The position numbers were made by a program, and so were the translations under genes. Under the pieces are notes generated by a model. That model had not been told where the DNA came from. It made no database searches and saw only the letters and a list, made by a program, of their open reading frames with translations. This document shows, in pieces, positions 7,691-16,126 of a DNA stretch of 32,470 nucleotides (the first letter of the stretch is position 1; each line of letters starts with the position of its first letter). This DNA is from Verrucomicrobiota bacterium. Its GTDB lineage: Bacteria; Verrucomicrobiota; Verrucomicrobiia; Verrucomicrobiales; Akkermansiaceae. The stretch lies in contig JAPLUI010000316.1 in assembly GCA_026397725.1 (NCBI GenBank), positions 1 to 32,470 of the forward strand, given 5' to 3'.

Positions 7691-7748
7691 GGAGTTAGAA
7701 GGAATGGCGAGGTTTGACACCGGGGACTAAGGGCTCCCTTGATGCCGT

Positions 7749-8522
7749 TCAGAACTTGTATTCAAATCCAAATACCGGCCCGTAGGCGGTCAGATCATAG
7801 GTAAAGCCGCCATTCGCGTAGTCGGTGCCGAGCGCCCGATAGCCGAGCAACAGCGAACTACAGTCGTTGAGCCGGTAGCCGAAGCCCGCCATCGCCTGCC
7901 AGGTGAGATCGGAAGCCACACCGAAGCCACCGATGTCGCCCACCGCGCGGAAGAACCACGAGTCCGAAAACTCCGCTTGAAACCTCGCGCCGAGGATCGG
8001 GTCCACCCAGGTTTTGCTGCCGGATCTGCTGAAGGCCCGGCCCCGGCGGTCGTCCAACTGGAGGTTGACATCAATTGAGTTGACCCGCGCCCCGGCATAA
8101 AGGTTGAGGTTCATGGTGTGGGATTGCAGCACTTCATAGCCAAGCGCGAAGTTTCCGAGAAACTGTTCTTCCTCCACCTTGACCCAAACGCCCCGTTTGG
8201 TGCCGCTGTTGCCGATTTCCGCATAGACGACATCTGCTAGGAAGTTCCAGCGGCCATAGCCGATCCCCACCGCGCCCATGACGGCGAAGTCGAGGTTCTC
8301 CAGAATGTCGCTGAAACTGATGTCCACCGGAGCGCTGAAACCCTTGATGCCAATGTCGCCATTGAGAGCCTCCGCCCAACCGTAGAGATCGAACTGGAAG
8401 GTCCACGGAGAAGCGGTGGTGGTGGTGAGTTCGGGGTGGTGGATGGACGGAGCGGAACTGCCGGCGTCGGCTGGCAGGAGAGCGAGGGCGACAAGGGTCG
8501 TGATGACAATACTAGTTTTCAT
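7749..8522 (-). CDS. Outer-membrane beta-barrel protein (paralogue 1)
   Basis: This 257-residue protein has a signal peptide (MKTSIVITTLVALALLPADA), followed by alternating beta-strand patterns. It ends in GPVFGFEYKF, a terminal aromatic typical of outer-membrane barrels recognised by the BAM complex. WVDPILGARFQAEF is typical of a porin-like family of small barrels. The open frame extends 23 codons upstream to 8591, but the ATG at 8522 gives a proper signal peptide and lies behind a CAACCAAC leader. It resembles the protein at 9593-10378 in length, strand pattern and ending, so the two are probably paralogues around the lipase. Confidence 0.8.
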   Translation of the reverse strand: MKTSIVITTLVALALLPADAGSSAPSIHHPELTTTTASPWTFQFDLYGWAEALNGDIGIKGFSAPVDISFSDILENLDFAVMGAVGIGYGRWNFLADVVYAEIGNSGTKRGVWVKVEEEQFLGNFALGYEVLQSHTMNLNLYAGARVNSIDVNLQLDDRRGRAFSRSGSKTWVDPILGARFQAEFSDSWFFRAVGDIGGFGVASDLTWQAMAGFGYRLNDCSSLLLGYRALGTDYANGGFTYDLTAYGPVFGFEYKF

Positions 8523-8550
8523 AAGGCGTTGGTTGAGGGTAGGTTGCTGG

Positions 8551-9489
8551 TTACGGTTTAGGTGAGGGGCTTTCCGCTTGGCGAATCGCATGGTGCGGAG
8601 CGCTGGCTAGCGCACCCTTCAGTGCGGGCAGGTAGCCCTTCACCATGTCGTGAAACATCGGCCTGAGATGCTCAAGATCCTGCCAGATTTCGGCGACGTT
8701 CATCCGCTTTGCGTTGTGTTCCTTGAGAAAAAGGAATTGTCCGCTGGCTTTGACAACGACCTCCGGGCCGCAATGGTGGTAAAGAGCGAGCGATTCACCT
8801 TCCAGGGAAACCGGGGGCAAGAGCGGGATGGGATCTTCGTCGTGGACGATTCTGAGGATTTTCAAATGGGCGAGTTTGGCGGCTCCATCCGCATCAGTGA
8901 ACTTGGGCTGTCCGAAGGTAATCCCGAAGACATCTTTGAATCCGCGATGGTCGAGCGTGGCCACCAGCAACGCCGCGACCGCGCCGCCAAGGCTGTGTCC
9001 CGTGACCCAGATCGGGCGTGACTGGTCAAGGTGTTGGAGAATCCACGGCAGGCACTCCTGCAGGGAGGCGTCGAAGCCGGCGTGGACGTTGATGCCAAGC
9101 TCATGTTCGTCGCAGCCGACAAACTCCAGATCGTCGAGGACATTCTGCATGTTGGCTGTGCCGCGCAGGATGACCCATTGCGCCGTGCCGGCGGGATTGT
9201 GGTCCAGATACACCCGCAGGCCGGAGCCCGGAAACTCGCCGGCGTCCACCTGTGGGCCGTATTCTTTGCGGAAGGTGGCGGCCTCATGGTAGGCGGAGTT
9301 AGCCCGCTCCGCAAAGGCGATCACTTGTTCCAATTTCACGTCGTTGAAATCGTCGCTAAAGCCCTCGTCCTGCCGGGCCGGGCCAAACAGAATCAGCCCG
9401 ACCAGCACGAGAGTGACCATCGCCACAAACAACAACACCACGGCAACGAGCCGACGGCGAGCGGTGATCTTGCGCGGGAGGATTCTCAT
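8551..9489 (-). CDS. Class 3 lipase-like hydrolase, membrane-anchored
   Basis: This 312-residue protein has one N-terminal membrane helix (LVAVVLLFVAMVTLVLVGLIL) after a basic start. The lipase_3 fold follows: VILRGTANMQNVLDDLEF (oxyanion strand), VTGHSLGGAVAALL with nucleophile Ser166, ITFGQPKF, then VHDEDPIPLLPP holding the acid, and a His near HDMVKGYL at the end. Class 3 lipases cleave acyl esters of glycerides or related esters; placement between two barrel genes suggests periplasmic or surface action. The C-terminus (SPSPKP) lies 28 bp before the next start. Confidence 0.85.
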   Translation of the reverse strand: MRILPRKITARRRLVAVVLLFVAMVTLVLVGLILFGPARQDEGFSDDFNDVKLEQVIAFAERANSAYHEAATFRKEYGPQVDAGEFPGSGLRVYLDHNPAGTAQWVILRGTANMQNVLDDLEFVGCDEHELGINVHAGFDASLQECLPWILQHLDQSRPIWVTGHSLGGAVAALLVATLDHRGFKDVFGITFGQPKFTDADGAAKLAHLKILRIVHDEDPIPLLPPVSLEGESLALYHHCGPEVVVKASGQFLFLKEHNAKRMNVAEIWQDLEHLRPMFHDMVKGYLPALKGALASAPHHAIRQAESPSPKP

Positions 9490-9592
9490 TTGCTAGGTTG
9501 TCATGGTCCGCGTCCGGTCGGCGGCCCCGGCCTACAAGTCGGGCACCGGGAGCGCCAAGCCGCCACAGAGCCGTTTGAACGCCACCACCGCA

Positions 9593-10378
9593 TTAGAACT
9601 TGAAGGTAACGCCCACCTGCACGCCGTGCGCATCAAGGTTGGCGGTGTAGTTGTTCTTTTCAAATTCCTCGCCCAGATAGCGATACCCGAGGGAGCCGAC
9701 GCACCAATCGCAGAATTGGTAGCCAACGCCGGCGTAGAGATCCCACTGGGTATTGGTGTCCGCGTCCCCGCTCACCGTGGCTTTGCCCTGCAACTGCCAT
9801 TTCGGGCTCAATTCATAGCGCATGTCCACGCCCAGCAAGGGAAACACCGTCGTCTCGCTGTGACTGGAGTCGTAGCCGGCCAATAGCCCGGGGCGCAGCG
9901 TGAACTCTGAGTCGATATTCCACAGGCAAGCGCCTGCCAGCAGATCCATTTGCAAACATCCGTCCAGCGGCAGCGTGTAGGAGAATCCCGCCGTCGCATA
10001 GATGTAGTCGGTCTTCAGATCCGCGCCGGAGTAGAGTCGACCCGTGCGCACGGTCTCGGTGTCGAGGCGCAGCCAGTTGAAGTCCCCGAACACGCCGAAC
10101 GAGCGATACTTGGCTTTCCCCTCGATCATAAAGGCACCGGTGATTTTGGTGTCCAGTCGCTGTTCGCTGGGTGCCAGATTAGGGCCGTCCCACGGCAGGC
10201 CCAGGTCGGCATCCACAAAGGCGGCCCAGATGTAGGGGGAAAGCTCGAACGACCACTGATCCTCCGGGACAGCGGGCGGCGGGGTGACAATTGGCGGAGT
10301 AATTACCGCGGTGCCGGCGAAAGTAACCGAGGTCGATGTTAGGATGGCGGCGAGCGCCAGAGTAGGTGTGTTCATCAT
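9593..10378 (-). CDS. Outer-membrane beta-barrel protein (paralogue 2)
   Basis: This 261-residue protein has a signal peptide (MNTPTLALAAILTSTSVTFAG), a Pro/Val linker, then repeated amphipathic strands such as WSFELSPYIWAAFVDADLGL and a final GVTFKF. Shared features with the barrel at 7749-8522 are the W-F----Y-W start, a GxFGDFNWL/GRWNFLADV strand and the aromatic end. Two ATG codons are adjacent (10378 and 10375). The leader just before is AACCAACCAACC with no Shine-Dalgarno. The substrate is unknown; passage of small sulfated or acylated compounds would fit the locus but is conjecture. Confidence 0.8.
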   Translation of the reverse strand: MMNTPTLALAAILTSTSVTFAGTAVITPPIVTPPPAVPEDQWSFELSPYIWAAFVDADLGLPWDGPNLAPSEQRLDTKITGAFMIEGKAKYRSFGVFGDFNWLRLDTETVRTGRLYSGADLKTDYIYATAGFSYTLPLDGCLQMDLLAGACLWNIDSEFTLRPGLLAGYDSSHSETTVFPLLGVDMRYELSPKWQLQGKATVSGDADTNTQWDLYAGVGYQFCDWCVGSLGYRYLGEEFEKNNYTANLDAHGVQVGVTFKF

Positions 10379-10414
10379 GGTTGGTTGGTTGGGATTTGTG
10401 TTCGGTGCTGGACC

Positions 10415-10443
10415 TGTGGGCCGTTGCGTGGAACCGGCCCGCA
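10415..10443 (-). terminator. GC-rich hairpin downstream of the large arylsulfatase
   Basis: TGTGGGCC (10415-10422) pairs with GGCCCGCA (10436-10443) around a 13-nt loop, about 20 bp beyond the stop of the arylsulfatase gene. No T-tract follows. The right arm and GGAACC loop edge match the hairpins at 15034, 17277 and 19460. It may serve as a terminator or a 3'-end stabiliser. Confidence 0.55.
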
Positions 10444-10463
10444 GATCTGCCGGCTGACCGCAA

Positions 10464-12956
10464 TTACTGGGCGGCGTTCTTGGATTCTTGGATCTTTTGC
10501 TGGAGCTGTTTCTCCTCGGCGGCGGGCCGCGGCGGCGGGATCAGTTTGAAGGTCAGCTTCTCAATGCTGCCATTGAAGCGGAACGGCGGTTGGTAATCCC
10601 GGTCATCCACACTCGTGCGGGTATCGACGCCGATGTCGAAGGTTTCGTCAGCGGTCGCGTTGAGCGGGATGCTGTTTGGAATCGCTTTGGCATCGACCTT
10701 GTGGCCGTCCACCATCAGCACGCCGGTACCGCCTTTGCCGAAGCCCGGGCCTTCGTCACGCTTGAAATCATAGGTGATGGTGTGTTTGCCGGGCGTCAGC
10801 GGTTCCCGGCCTTCCCAGCGGAACCGCTCCAGTTCCATGAGATTGTAGGTGAAGACCGGCTTGCCCTTGAGCAAGTAGAGGCCGTAGCCGCCGAAACGCC
10901 CGCCCAAGGTGACCAGCATCCCGTCGCCGCCGCCGTGAGGAACTTCGACCTCGGCCGTGATGGAGTATGACTTGTTCAGAATGTTTGGAGCGCCATCCAC
11001 ATCGAGACCGGAGCTTTCTCCCGAGTAGGTGAAGACCTCCCGCCCGACGGTCAGATTCGGCCTCGGCATCAGCATTCTAAGCAGGAAATCATTTGCCAGC
11101 GGGAGGACGTTGTGTTTCGCCGCTTCGACCATGAAGAGGTCCTGCAACTCGCGCAGCTTGGCCGGATTCGCGGCGGCGAGGTCGTTGTTCTGCGAGTAGT
11201 CCTTGGCAATGTGATATAATTCCCATTGGTAGGCAGCCAGAACGTCGGGCATGGTGGGCACACCCTTCGCCCACGGCGTGACCGGAGGGACCGTGGCGGC
11301 GACCCAGCCATCGTGATAGATGGCGCGGTTGCCAAGCATTTCGAAATACTGCGTCTCCCGCTTCGACGGAGCGCTGGCATTCGCCTTGTCCCAGGTATAG
11401 GCCATGCTCACTCCTTCGATGGGCTTCTGTGCGATGCCGTTGACCATGACCGGAGCCTGAATGCCGGTGGCTTCAAGGATGGTCGGCACGATGTCGATGA
11501 CGTGGTGGAACTGGGTGCGGATGCCGCCTGGATCCTGGATGTGGCCGGGCCAGGACATGACCATGCCCTGCCGGGTGCCGCCGAAGAACGACGCGATCTG
11601 CTTGGTCCACTTGAACGGGGTGTTAAACGCCCACGCCCACCCTGCCGACATGTGCGGGCGGGTCATGGCGCTGCCCCAAGCATCGTAGGCTTTCATCTGC
11701 GCTGCCACCGGAAGGTCGATCCCGGAGTAGGCGGCCAAGTCATTGGGGGTGCCGTGCACGGTGCCTTCGGCGCTCGTTCCGTTGTCGCCGGTAACATAGA
11801 TGATTAGCGTGTTGTCCAGCTTACCCAGATCCTCCACGCTCTGGATGACGCGACCGATCTCATGGTCGGTGTAGGCTGCGAAGGCGGCAAAGACATCCGC
11901 CTGGCGGATGTATAGTTTCTTTTCATCGTCCGCGAGCGTGTCCCATTTCGGCAGACTCTCAGGCCACGGCGTGAGCTGGGTCTCTGGCGGGATTACCCCC
12001 AGTCGTTTCTGATTGGCGAAGATCGTCTCACGCAGTTTTTCCCAGCCGTTGTCGAACAAGTGCTGGTCGCTGATCTTTTTGATCCACTCGGGTGTGGGTT
12101 GATGCGGCGCGTGGGTGCCACCCGGAACGTAATAGACGAAGAACGGCTTCTCGGGAGCGGCGTTGTTCAATCCCTTCATATAACTAATGGCGTCGTCAGC
12201 CATGCCGGTGATGAGGTTGTATCCGGGCTTCTCGAGCCACGGAAAGATCTGGGTATGATCGCGGAACAAGAATGGCGTCCACTGGTCGGTCTCGCCACCC
12301 ATGAAGCCGTAGAAGTAATCGAATCCCATTCCGCTCGGCCATTGGTCGAAGGGGCCGGCCGTGGTGAGTTGGAAGCTGGGGGTGTTGTGGTTCTTACCGA
12401 ACCACGACGTACTATAGCCGTTTCCTTTCAAAATCTCGCCGATCGTCGCATTCTCCGGCCCAATGATCGAATCGTAGCCGGGATATCCCGTCGAAAGTTC
12501 GCCGATGACCCCGAATCCGACAGAGTGGTGGTTGCGGCCTGTGATCAACGCCGCGCGGGTCGGTGAGCACAGCGCGGTCGAGTGGAACTGGGTGTAGCGC
12601 AGCCCGGCTTTCGCGATCCGCTCCATGGCCGGCGTCGGGATGACCCCGCCGAAGGTGCCGGACACGCCATAGCCGGCGTCGTCGGTCATAATGAGCAGGA
12701 CGTTGGGTGCGCCCTTGGGTGGCACCACCCGCGCGGGCCAGGAAGGAGTCGAGCTTTTGGCATCCAAATTGATCGCGCCACCGAATGGGGGCGTCGGCGT
12801 CGGCAGATACTTTCCGTCAATCGTCGTGGTCGCGCCAGGTGACCCCGGGGTGCCGGTGGTTTGGGTTTGCGCTTCAGCGATTGGCGCCAGCAACGCCAGC
12901 AGCGCCGCCGTGGCTGTGAGCAGCGACGAACTGCCTATATTTCGATTTCGTTTCAT
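10464..12956 (-). CDS. Exported arylsulfatase, CSPTR type, with C-terminal LamG-like domain
   Basis: This 830-residue protein has a Sec-type signal peptide ending around AEAQ. The sulfatase core carries the metal-binding MTDDAGYG, then ALCSPTRAALITG with Cys130 as the residue to be converted to formylglycine, GKNHN, and the second metal site VTGDNGTSAEG. LCSPTRAALITGRNHH is typical of the long AtsA-type arylsulfatases (S1 family). Residues about 640-815 form a beta-rich LamG-like region (GGRFGGYGLYLLKGKP...VDGHKV). The enzyme would release sulfate from an aryl or other organic sulfate ester in the periplasm. It needs a maturation enzyme; the FGE-like gene at 16127 is the only candidate in view. 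The leader contains CTAACCAACAAACATAACA. Confidence 0.92.
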   Translation of the reverse strand: MKRNRNIGSSSLLTATAALLALLAPIAEAQTQTTGTPGSPGATTTIDGKYLPTPTPPFGGAINLDAKSSTPSWPARVVPPKGAPNVLLIMTDDAGYGVSGTFGGVIPTPAMERIAKAGLRYTQFHSTALCSPTRAALITGRNHHSVGFGVIGELSTGYPGYDSIIGPENATIGEILKGNGYSTSWFGKNHNTPSFQLTTAGPFDQWPSGMGFDYFYGFMGGETDQWTPFLFRDHTQIFPWLEKPGYNLITGMADDAISYMKGLNNAAPEKPFFVYYVPGGTHAPHQPTPEWIKKISDQHLFDNGWEKLRETIFANQKRLGVIPPETQLTPWPESLPKWDTLADDEKKLYIRQADVFAAFAAYTDHEIGRVIQSVEDLGKLDNTLIIYVTGDNGTSAEGTVHGTPNDLAAYSGIDLPVAAQMKAYDAWGSAMTRPHMSAGWAWAFNTPFKWTKQIASFFGGTRQGMVMSWPGHIQDPGGIRTQFHHVIDIVPTILEATGIQAPVMVNGIAQKPIEGVSMAYTWDKANASAPSKRETQYFEMLGNRAIYHDGWVAATVPPVTPWAKGVPTMPDVLAAYQWELYHIAKDYSQNNDLAAANPAKLRELQDLFMVEAAKHNVLPLANDFLLRMLMPRPNLTVGREVFTYSGESSGLDVDGAPNILNKSYSITAEVEVPHGGGDGMLVTLGGRFGGYGLYLLKGKPVFTYNLMELERFRWEGREPLTPGKHTITYDFKRDEGPGFGKGGTGVLMVDGHKVDAKAIPNSIPLNATADETFDIGVDTRTSVDDRDYQPPFRFNGSIEKLTFKLIPPPRPAAEEKQLQQKIQESKNAAQ

Positions 12957-13066
12957 TGTTATGTTTGTTGGTTAGAGCGGATGAGGGTCGAGGATGCCGA
13001 GAATGCAGATGTTATGACTCATGGTTGGGATGGGTCTCGATTGGATCGTCGCGGATTCTTGTGCAA

Positions 13067-13459
13067 TCATCTGGGTTTGGCTGGGGGAGTCGGTTTTAGA
13101 AGTTGCGCCATGCACCAGACGGCCATCGCCGTGTGCAACACCACGCCCAGCCATAGGACGAGCGCGTTGGAGGCGGGTTGCCAAGTTGCGGTGCCGAGCA
13201 GAACGGCGGCACCAAGATTGTAGAGGATCATCGCGCCAACCAGGCCGCGGGCGGCGAAACTCCCGGCATCGGACGCCGCAAACCAAGCGGCTATCCCGAG
13301 CGCGAGCAAGCCCGCCCCACCGATACGGGCGACGGTGAGGGCCGCTGCGGTCTCGAGCGGAACGCCGAAGAGCAATCCCGCGAACGTCGCCGGCGCGGCG
13401 AGCAGGAACAGGCCGGCACCGGTTTCGAGGGCGGTGGTTGCGTTGAGCAGTCGCTTCAT
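13067..13459 (-). CDS. Small four-helix membrane protein
   Basis: This 130-residue protein has four hydrophobic segments: ETGAGLFLLAAPATFAGLLFG, ALTVARIGGAGLLALGIAAW, the third near LVGAMILYNLGAAVLLG, and VLWLGVVLHTAMAVWCMAQL. The pattern resembles small DUF4345-like or hypothetical PVC membrane proteins; no function is known. It starts 27 bp after the stop of the secreted low-complexity protein upstream and is probably cotranscribed with it. The antisense and other-frame open frames in this interval are products of the high GC. Confidence 0.7.
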   Translation of the reverse strand: MKRLLNATTALETGAGLFLLAAPATFAGLLFGVPLETAAALTVARIGGAGLLALGIAAWFAASDAGSFAARGLVGAMILYNLGAAVLLGTATWQPASNALVLWLGVVLHTAMAVWCMAQLLKPTPPAKPR

Positions 13460-13486
13460 CAGAGGATTGGGGGAAGGTTCGGCGGA

Positions 13487-13960
13487 TTACCTTCTGACCA
13501 CCACGCAGCGGTGATAGACGCCGGCGGTGTAGGGATGATAGGCTGCGGCCACCACGACAGGAGGATGGTAAACGACCACCGCCGGAGGCACATAGACCGC
13601 AGGAGTGGCGACGACCCCGATGCCGACGCCGCTGCTGTAGGAACCGCCATAAGCGACCGCGCCGTAGCCGCCAGCATGATAGACCGCGCCGCCAGCGGCG
13701 CTGCCGCCATAGGCGCCAGCGCTGCCATAACTGGCGTGGCCGGCGCTGTAGGTATTGCCTTCCCTGCCGGTGACCGTAGTCGTGCCGGCATGGGCATAGT
13801 TGCCATAGCCCCCGGCAGAAGCGCTGGTATGGGAGTAGCTGGCCCCGCCCCTGGTGGCTCCGCTGCAACTGCGGGACGCGCCCCAGGCGAATACGCCGGA
13901 GGTTGTGAGCGTGAGTGCCGCGCAAGCGCTGGCCATGACGGCGAAAGTTCTGATTTTCAT
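13487..13960 (-). CDS. Secreted Gly/Ala/Ser/Tyr-rich low-complexity protein
   Basis: This 157-residue protein has a signal peptide (MKIRTFAVMASACAALTLTTSGVFA), then a low-complexity stretch rich in G, A, S, Y and H (GGYGNYAHAGTTTVTG, AGGAVYHAGGYGAVAYGGSY), and a Val/Pro/Tyr/His-rich C-terminal third (VYVPPAVVVYHPPVVVAAAYHPY). Three or more cysteines are present. Such composition suggests a surface-layer, matrix or metal-binding protein. No domain is recognised. The leader carries CAACCAACC 20-25 bases before the ATG. Confidence 0.75.
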   Translation of the reverse strand: MKIRTFAVMASACAALTLTTSGVFAWGASRSCSGATRGGASYSHTSASAGGYGNYAHAGTTTVTGREGNTYSAGHASYGSAGAYGGSAAGGAVYHAGGYGAVAYGGSYSSGVGIGVVATPAVYVPPAVVVYHPPVVVAAAYHPYTAGVYHRCVVVRR

Positions 13961-13997
13961 AAGTGGCGTTGAGTAGGTTGGTTGAGCAGGGTTGAAT

Positions 13998-14918
13998 TCA
14001 ATTGGCGCGGGTCATTTTCACTTCGTTGGTATCAGGCAGCGGCTGACCGTTTAGCTTTTGCTCCTTGGATTGCCAAGTGAAGGCGTTTGGAGCTACGGGT
14101 TTGGCGATGTTGGTGGAGGTGACTTTGCTGCCATCCGCCAAGGTGGCCTCGGTCTTGACGACCCACTTGTCGCCGTCCCGCGTCCAAATACTCTGACTCA
14201 CCCCGCCATCGGCTTGAAAGCCCCACGACCGGATTTGTTTGGCAGCCGCGTCCCACCCGATCCACTGCGTGGCTTGGAGCAGACTGGCATCCTTGTAGTC
14301 CACCGTGCGGGTGGAAATGATGAAGTTTTGGCCCGGTGCCCATACAAAACTGACATGCCCTGTTTCCTGGCCGGCGGCACCCGCGGCGGGGGCGGCATCG
14401 AGCCACTCGCCGATGGCCCATTCCAGCCCGCGCAAGTTCTCATAGTTGCTGGGGCCGGGGTCGGCGAATTCCCGCACGCTGGCGAGCAGCCATTGCTCGC
14501 CCGTTTTCACGAACATATTGGTGTAACGGGCGCGACTGGGTGCGGTGCCGTCCGGCGGGATGACCACCGATGTGCCGTCCTCTACGGCGGTGTCAGGAGT
14601 GGGGAATTTGAGAGAGGCCACGTCGATGCGCAGCTTCATGCCTGGGTGCGCGGCGAAGAGTTCCGCATAGGACTTTTCGATCGCCTCGCGGCCTTGCAAC
14701 ACGCGGCCGGTGTCATCGACATAATCGCCGTCGGGCGTCCAGAACGCGGCCAACGCCTTGGCGTCGCCCTTGTGAAAGGCCTCGACAAAGGCGTTCGCGG
14801 TTGTGAAAACGGCCGCCTGCCGGGAGTCGGCCTCGGCAGCTTGGAGAACGGCTCCACCGCCAACGACGAAGCCGATGGCAAGTGGGAGAATGGTATGGAT
14901 CAGGTGGTGTTTCCTCAT
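13998..14918 (-). CDS. Exported SnoaL/NTF2-like protein (SgcJ/EcaC type) with second beta domain
   Basis: This 306-residue protein has a signal peptide (LPLAIGFVVGGGAVLQAAEA). Residues about 35-150 form an NTF2-like fold: ANAFVEAFHKGDAKALAAFWTPDGDYVDDTGRVLQGREAIEKSY is the classic start, and RYTNMFVKTGEQWLLASVREF the end. The second half (about 165-300) is a beta-rich region with WGWDAAAKQIRSWGFQADGG-like strands, often seen attached to SnoaL domains in PVC proteins. Enzyme activity is not predictable. Its start lies 8 bp from a five-copy 15-bp tandem repeat. Confidence 0.8.
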   Translation of the reverse strand: MRKHHLIHTILPLAIGFVVGGGAVLQAAEADSRQAAVFTTANAFVEAFHKGDAKALAAFWTPDGDYVDDTGRVLQGREAIEKSYAELFAAHPGMKLRIDVASLKFPTPDTAVEDGTSVVIPPDGTAPSRARYTNMFVKTGEQWLLASVREFADPGPSNYENLRGLEWAIGEWLDAAPAAGAAGQETGHVSFVWAPGQNFIISTRTVDYKDASLLQATQWIGWDAAAKQIRSWGFQADGGVSQSIWTRDGDKWVVKTEATLADGSKVTSTNIAKPVAPNAFTWQSKEQKLNGQPLPDTNEVKMTRAN

Positions 14919-14925
14919 GGTATTG

Positions 14926-15000
14926 GTGGTTGGATTGTGGTTGGTTGGATTGTGGTTGGTTGGATTGTGGTTGGTTGGATTGTGGTTGGTTGGATTGTGG
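14926..15000. repeat. 15-bp tandem repeat, five copies, in the 5' leader of the SnoaL-like gene
   Basis: TTGGTTGGATTGTGG occurs four times perfectly at 14941-15000 and once with one change at 14926-14940. On the coding strand the unit reads CCACAATCCAACCAA, so each copy carries the AACCAA word that precedes the starts of many neighbouring genes. The array ends 8 bp before the ATG at 14918. It is a simple tandem array without spacers, so not CRISPR. Confidence 0.95.
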
Positions 15001-15033
15001 TTTGGTGATCAGGTCTTGCTTCGGTAGCGCATT

Positions 15034-15063
15034 CGCGGGCCACCCCCAGGGAGCCGGCCCGCG
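15034..15063 (-). terminator. GC-rich hairpin downstream of the L,D-transpeptidase gene
   Basis: CGCGGGCC (15034-15041) pairs perfectly with GGCCCGCG (15056-15063) around a 14-nt loop, 26 bp beyond the stop at 15090. The upstream-flanking CAGGTCTTGCTTCGGT (15010-15025) is identical at 17253-17268, so the copies share ancestry beyond the stem. No T-tract follows. Confidence 0.65.
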
Positions 15064-15089
15064 TGGTTCACCATCGTAACGTCAGGTGC

Positions 15090-16100
15090 TTACCGGCTGG
15101 CAACTTGGCCCAGACCGAGAACTTTGAAGCCGGGCTTGCTCTGGGTGTCGGCGTTCACCGGTTTGTCGGTGAAGACGAGGGTGGTGCCGGGCACTACGAC
15201 CGAACGCAAACCAGCATAGAAGCCGTCGGCGATGCCTGCTTTGCTTGCCATCTCAGCGATGTTTGGATCGTTCGCGGCCGGTTTGCCATCGACCCGGATC
15301 CATTTCCGTTTGCCCTGCGCGTCCACGCCATCGAGCGCGCTATACACATGCAAACCGCGGATCGCGACGTTGCGCACCGTGGTCCGACCGATCTCGACGC
15401 CGTTGCGATAGGCATAGACCTGCTGGTCCGGTTCCGAGATGATGATCGTGACCGGTCCGCTCGGCGCCTTCTCCGGCGTCCAGGTGAATTGACCCCTGGC
15501 CAGCTTGGTATCCGCGGCCGGTGGCGTGGCCGGCGAGAAGAGCATTCCCGGATGCACCGTCTCCCGCGGCGCGGAATGTTCGTCGGCGATGATCACGGTG
15601 ATGCCCTTTTGGGTGACGCCATAGAGCAGCTTGGAAAACTCTAGCGGCAGTCGCACGCAGCCATGTGAGTCGGGATAGCCGGGCAATTGCCCCGCGTGCA
15701 ACGCGATGCCGCCCATGGTCAGCCGTTCCATGTAAGGCATCTCCGCGCCCTTGTAGATCGAGGACTCGTGTTTGACTTCCTTTTCCATGACCGTGAACAC
15801 CCCGATCGGGGTGGGATGCCCGGGCCGGCCCGTGCTCACGCTGCTGCGCGCGATCTGCACGCCGTTGCGATACACATGGGCCACCTGCTCCGGCACGCTG
15901 ACCACGAGGAGCACCGGCCCGGCGGGCGCACGCTCCGGCTCCCAGACAAAGTCGCCGGCCTTCAGCGTTTCCGTGGCCGCAGGCACCTGATTACCTTCGG
16001 TAAAGACCTCGGCGCTTGCCGCCAGCGGCAGTCCGGCGGCGATGGTGGAAAGGATGATGGTGCGCAGCGCACCGCGAAGGATCATGGGATTGAGTTTCAT
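15090..16100 (-). CDS. L,D-transpeptidase (YkuD) with a degenerate second repeat
   Basis: This 336-residue exported protein has its signal ending at ASA. Residues about 48-180 form a YkuD domain: HAGQLPGYPDSHGCVRLP supplies the catalytic His135, SHG and Cys148 used to cross-link peptidoglycan through 3-3 or lipoprotein bonds. A second unit from about residue 200 repeats the domain's opening (FTWTPEKAPSGPV and QVYAYRNGVEIGRTTV against FVWEPERAPAGPV and HVYRNGVQIARSSV). It then diverges and has no His/Cys motif, so it is probably a binding or structural copy. The leader is CATCCAACCACTATG. The gene lies between the exported FGE-like protein and the SnoaL protein; a link to sulfatases is not obvious. 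Confidence 0.88.
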   Translation of the reverse strand: MKLNPMILRGALRTIILSTIAAGLPLAASAEVFTEGNQVPAATETLKAGDFVWEPERAPAGPVLLVVSVPEQVAHVYRNGVQIARSSVSTGRPGHPTPIGVFTVMEKEVKHESSIYKGAEMPYMERLTMGGIALHAGQLPGYPDSHGCVRLPLEFSKLLYGVTQKGITVIIADEHSAPRETVHPGMLFSPATPPAADTKLARGQFTWTPEKAPSGPVTIIISEPDQQVYAYRNGVEIGRTTVRNVAIRGLHVYSALDGVDAQGKRKWIRVDGKPAANDPNIAEMASKAGIADGFYAGLRSVVVPGTTLVFTDKPVNADTQSKPGFKVLGLGQVASR

Positions 16101-16126
16101 AGTGGTTGGATGGGAGGGGTGATCGG

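Noticed and set aside
12972..13925. Minus-strand open frame of 317 codons
   Set aside because: It is Arg-rich and overlaps two better genes in another frame (13067-13459 and 13487-13960), both with proper membrane or signal segments.
14926..15000. CRISPR array
   Set aside because: Units are 15 bp and contiguous with no unique spacers; no cas genes in the window.
14058..15008. Plus-strand frame ending in GWIVV repeats
   Set aside because: The repeats simply translate the 15-bp tandem array, and the rest is antisense to the SnoaL-like gene.
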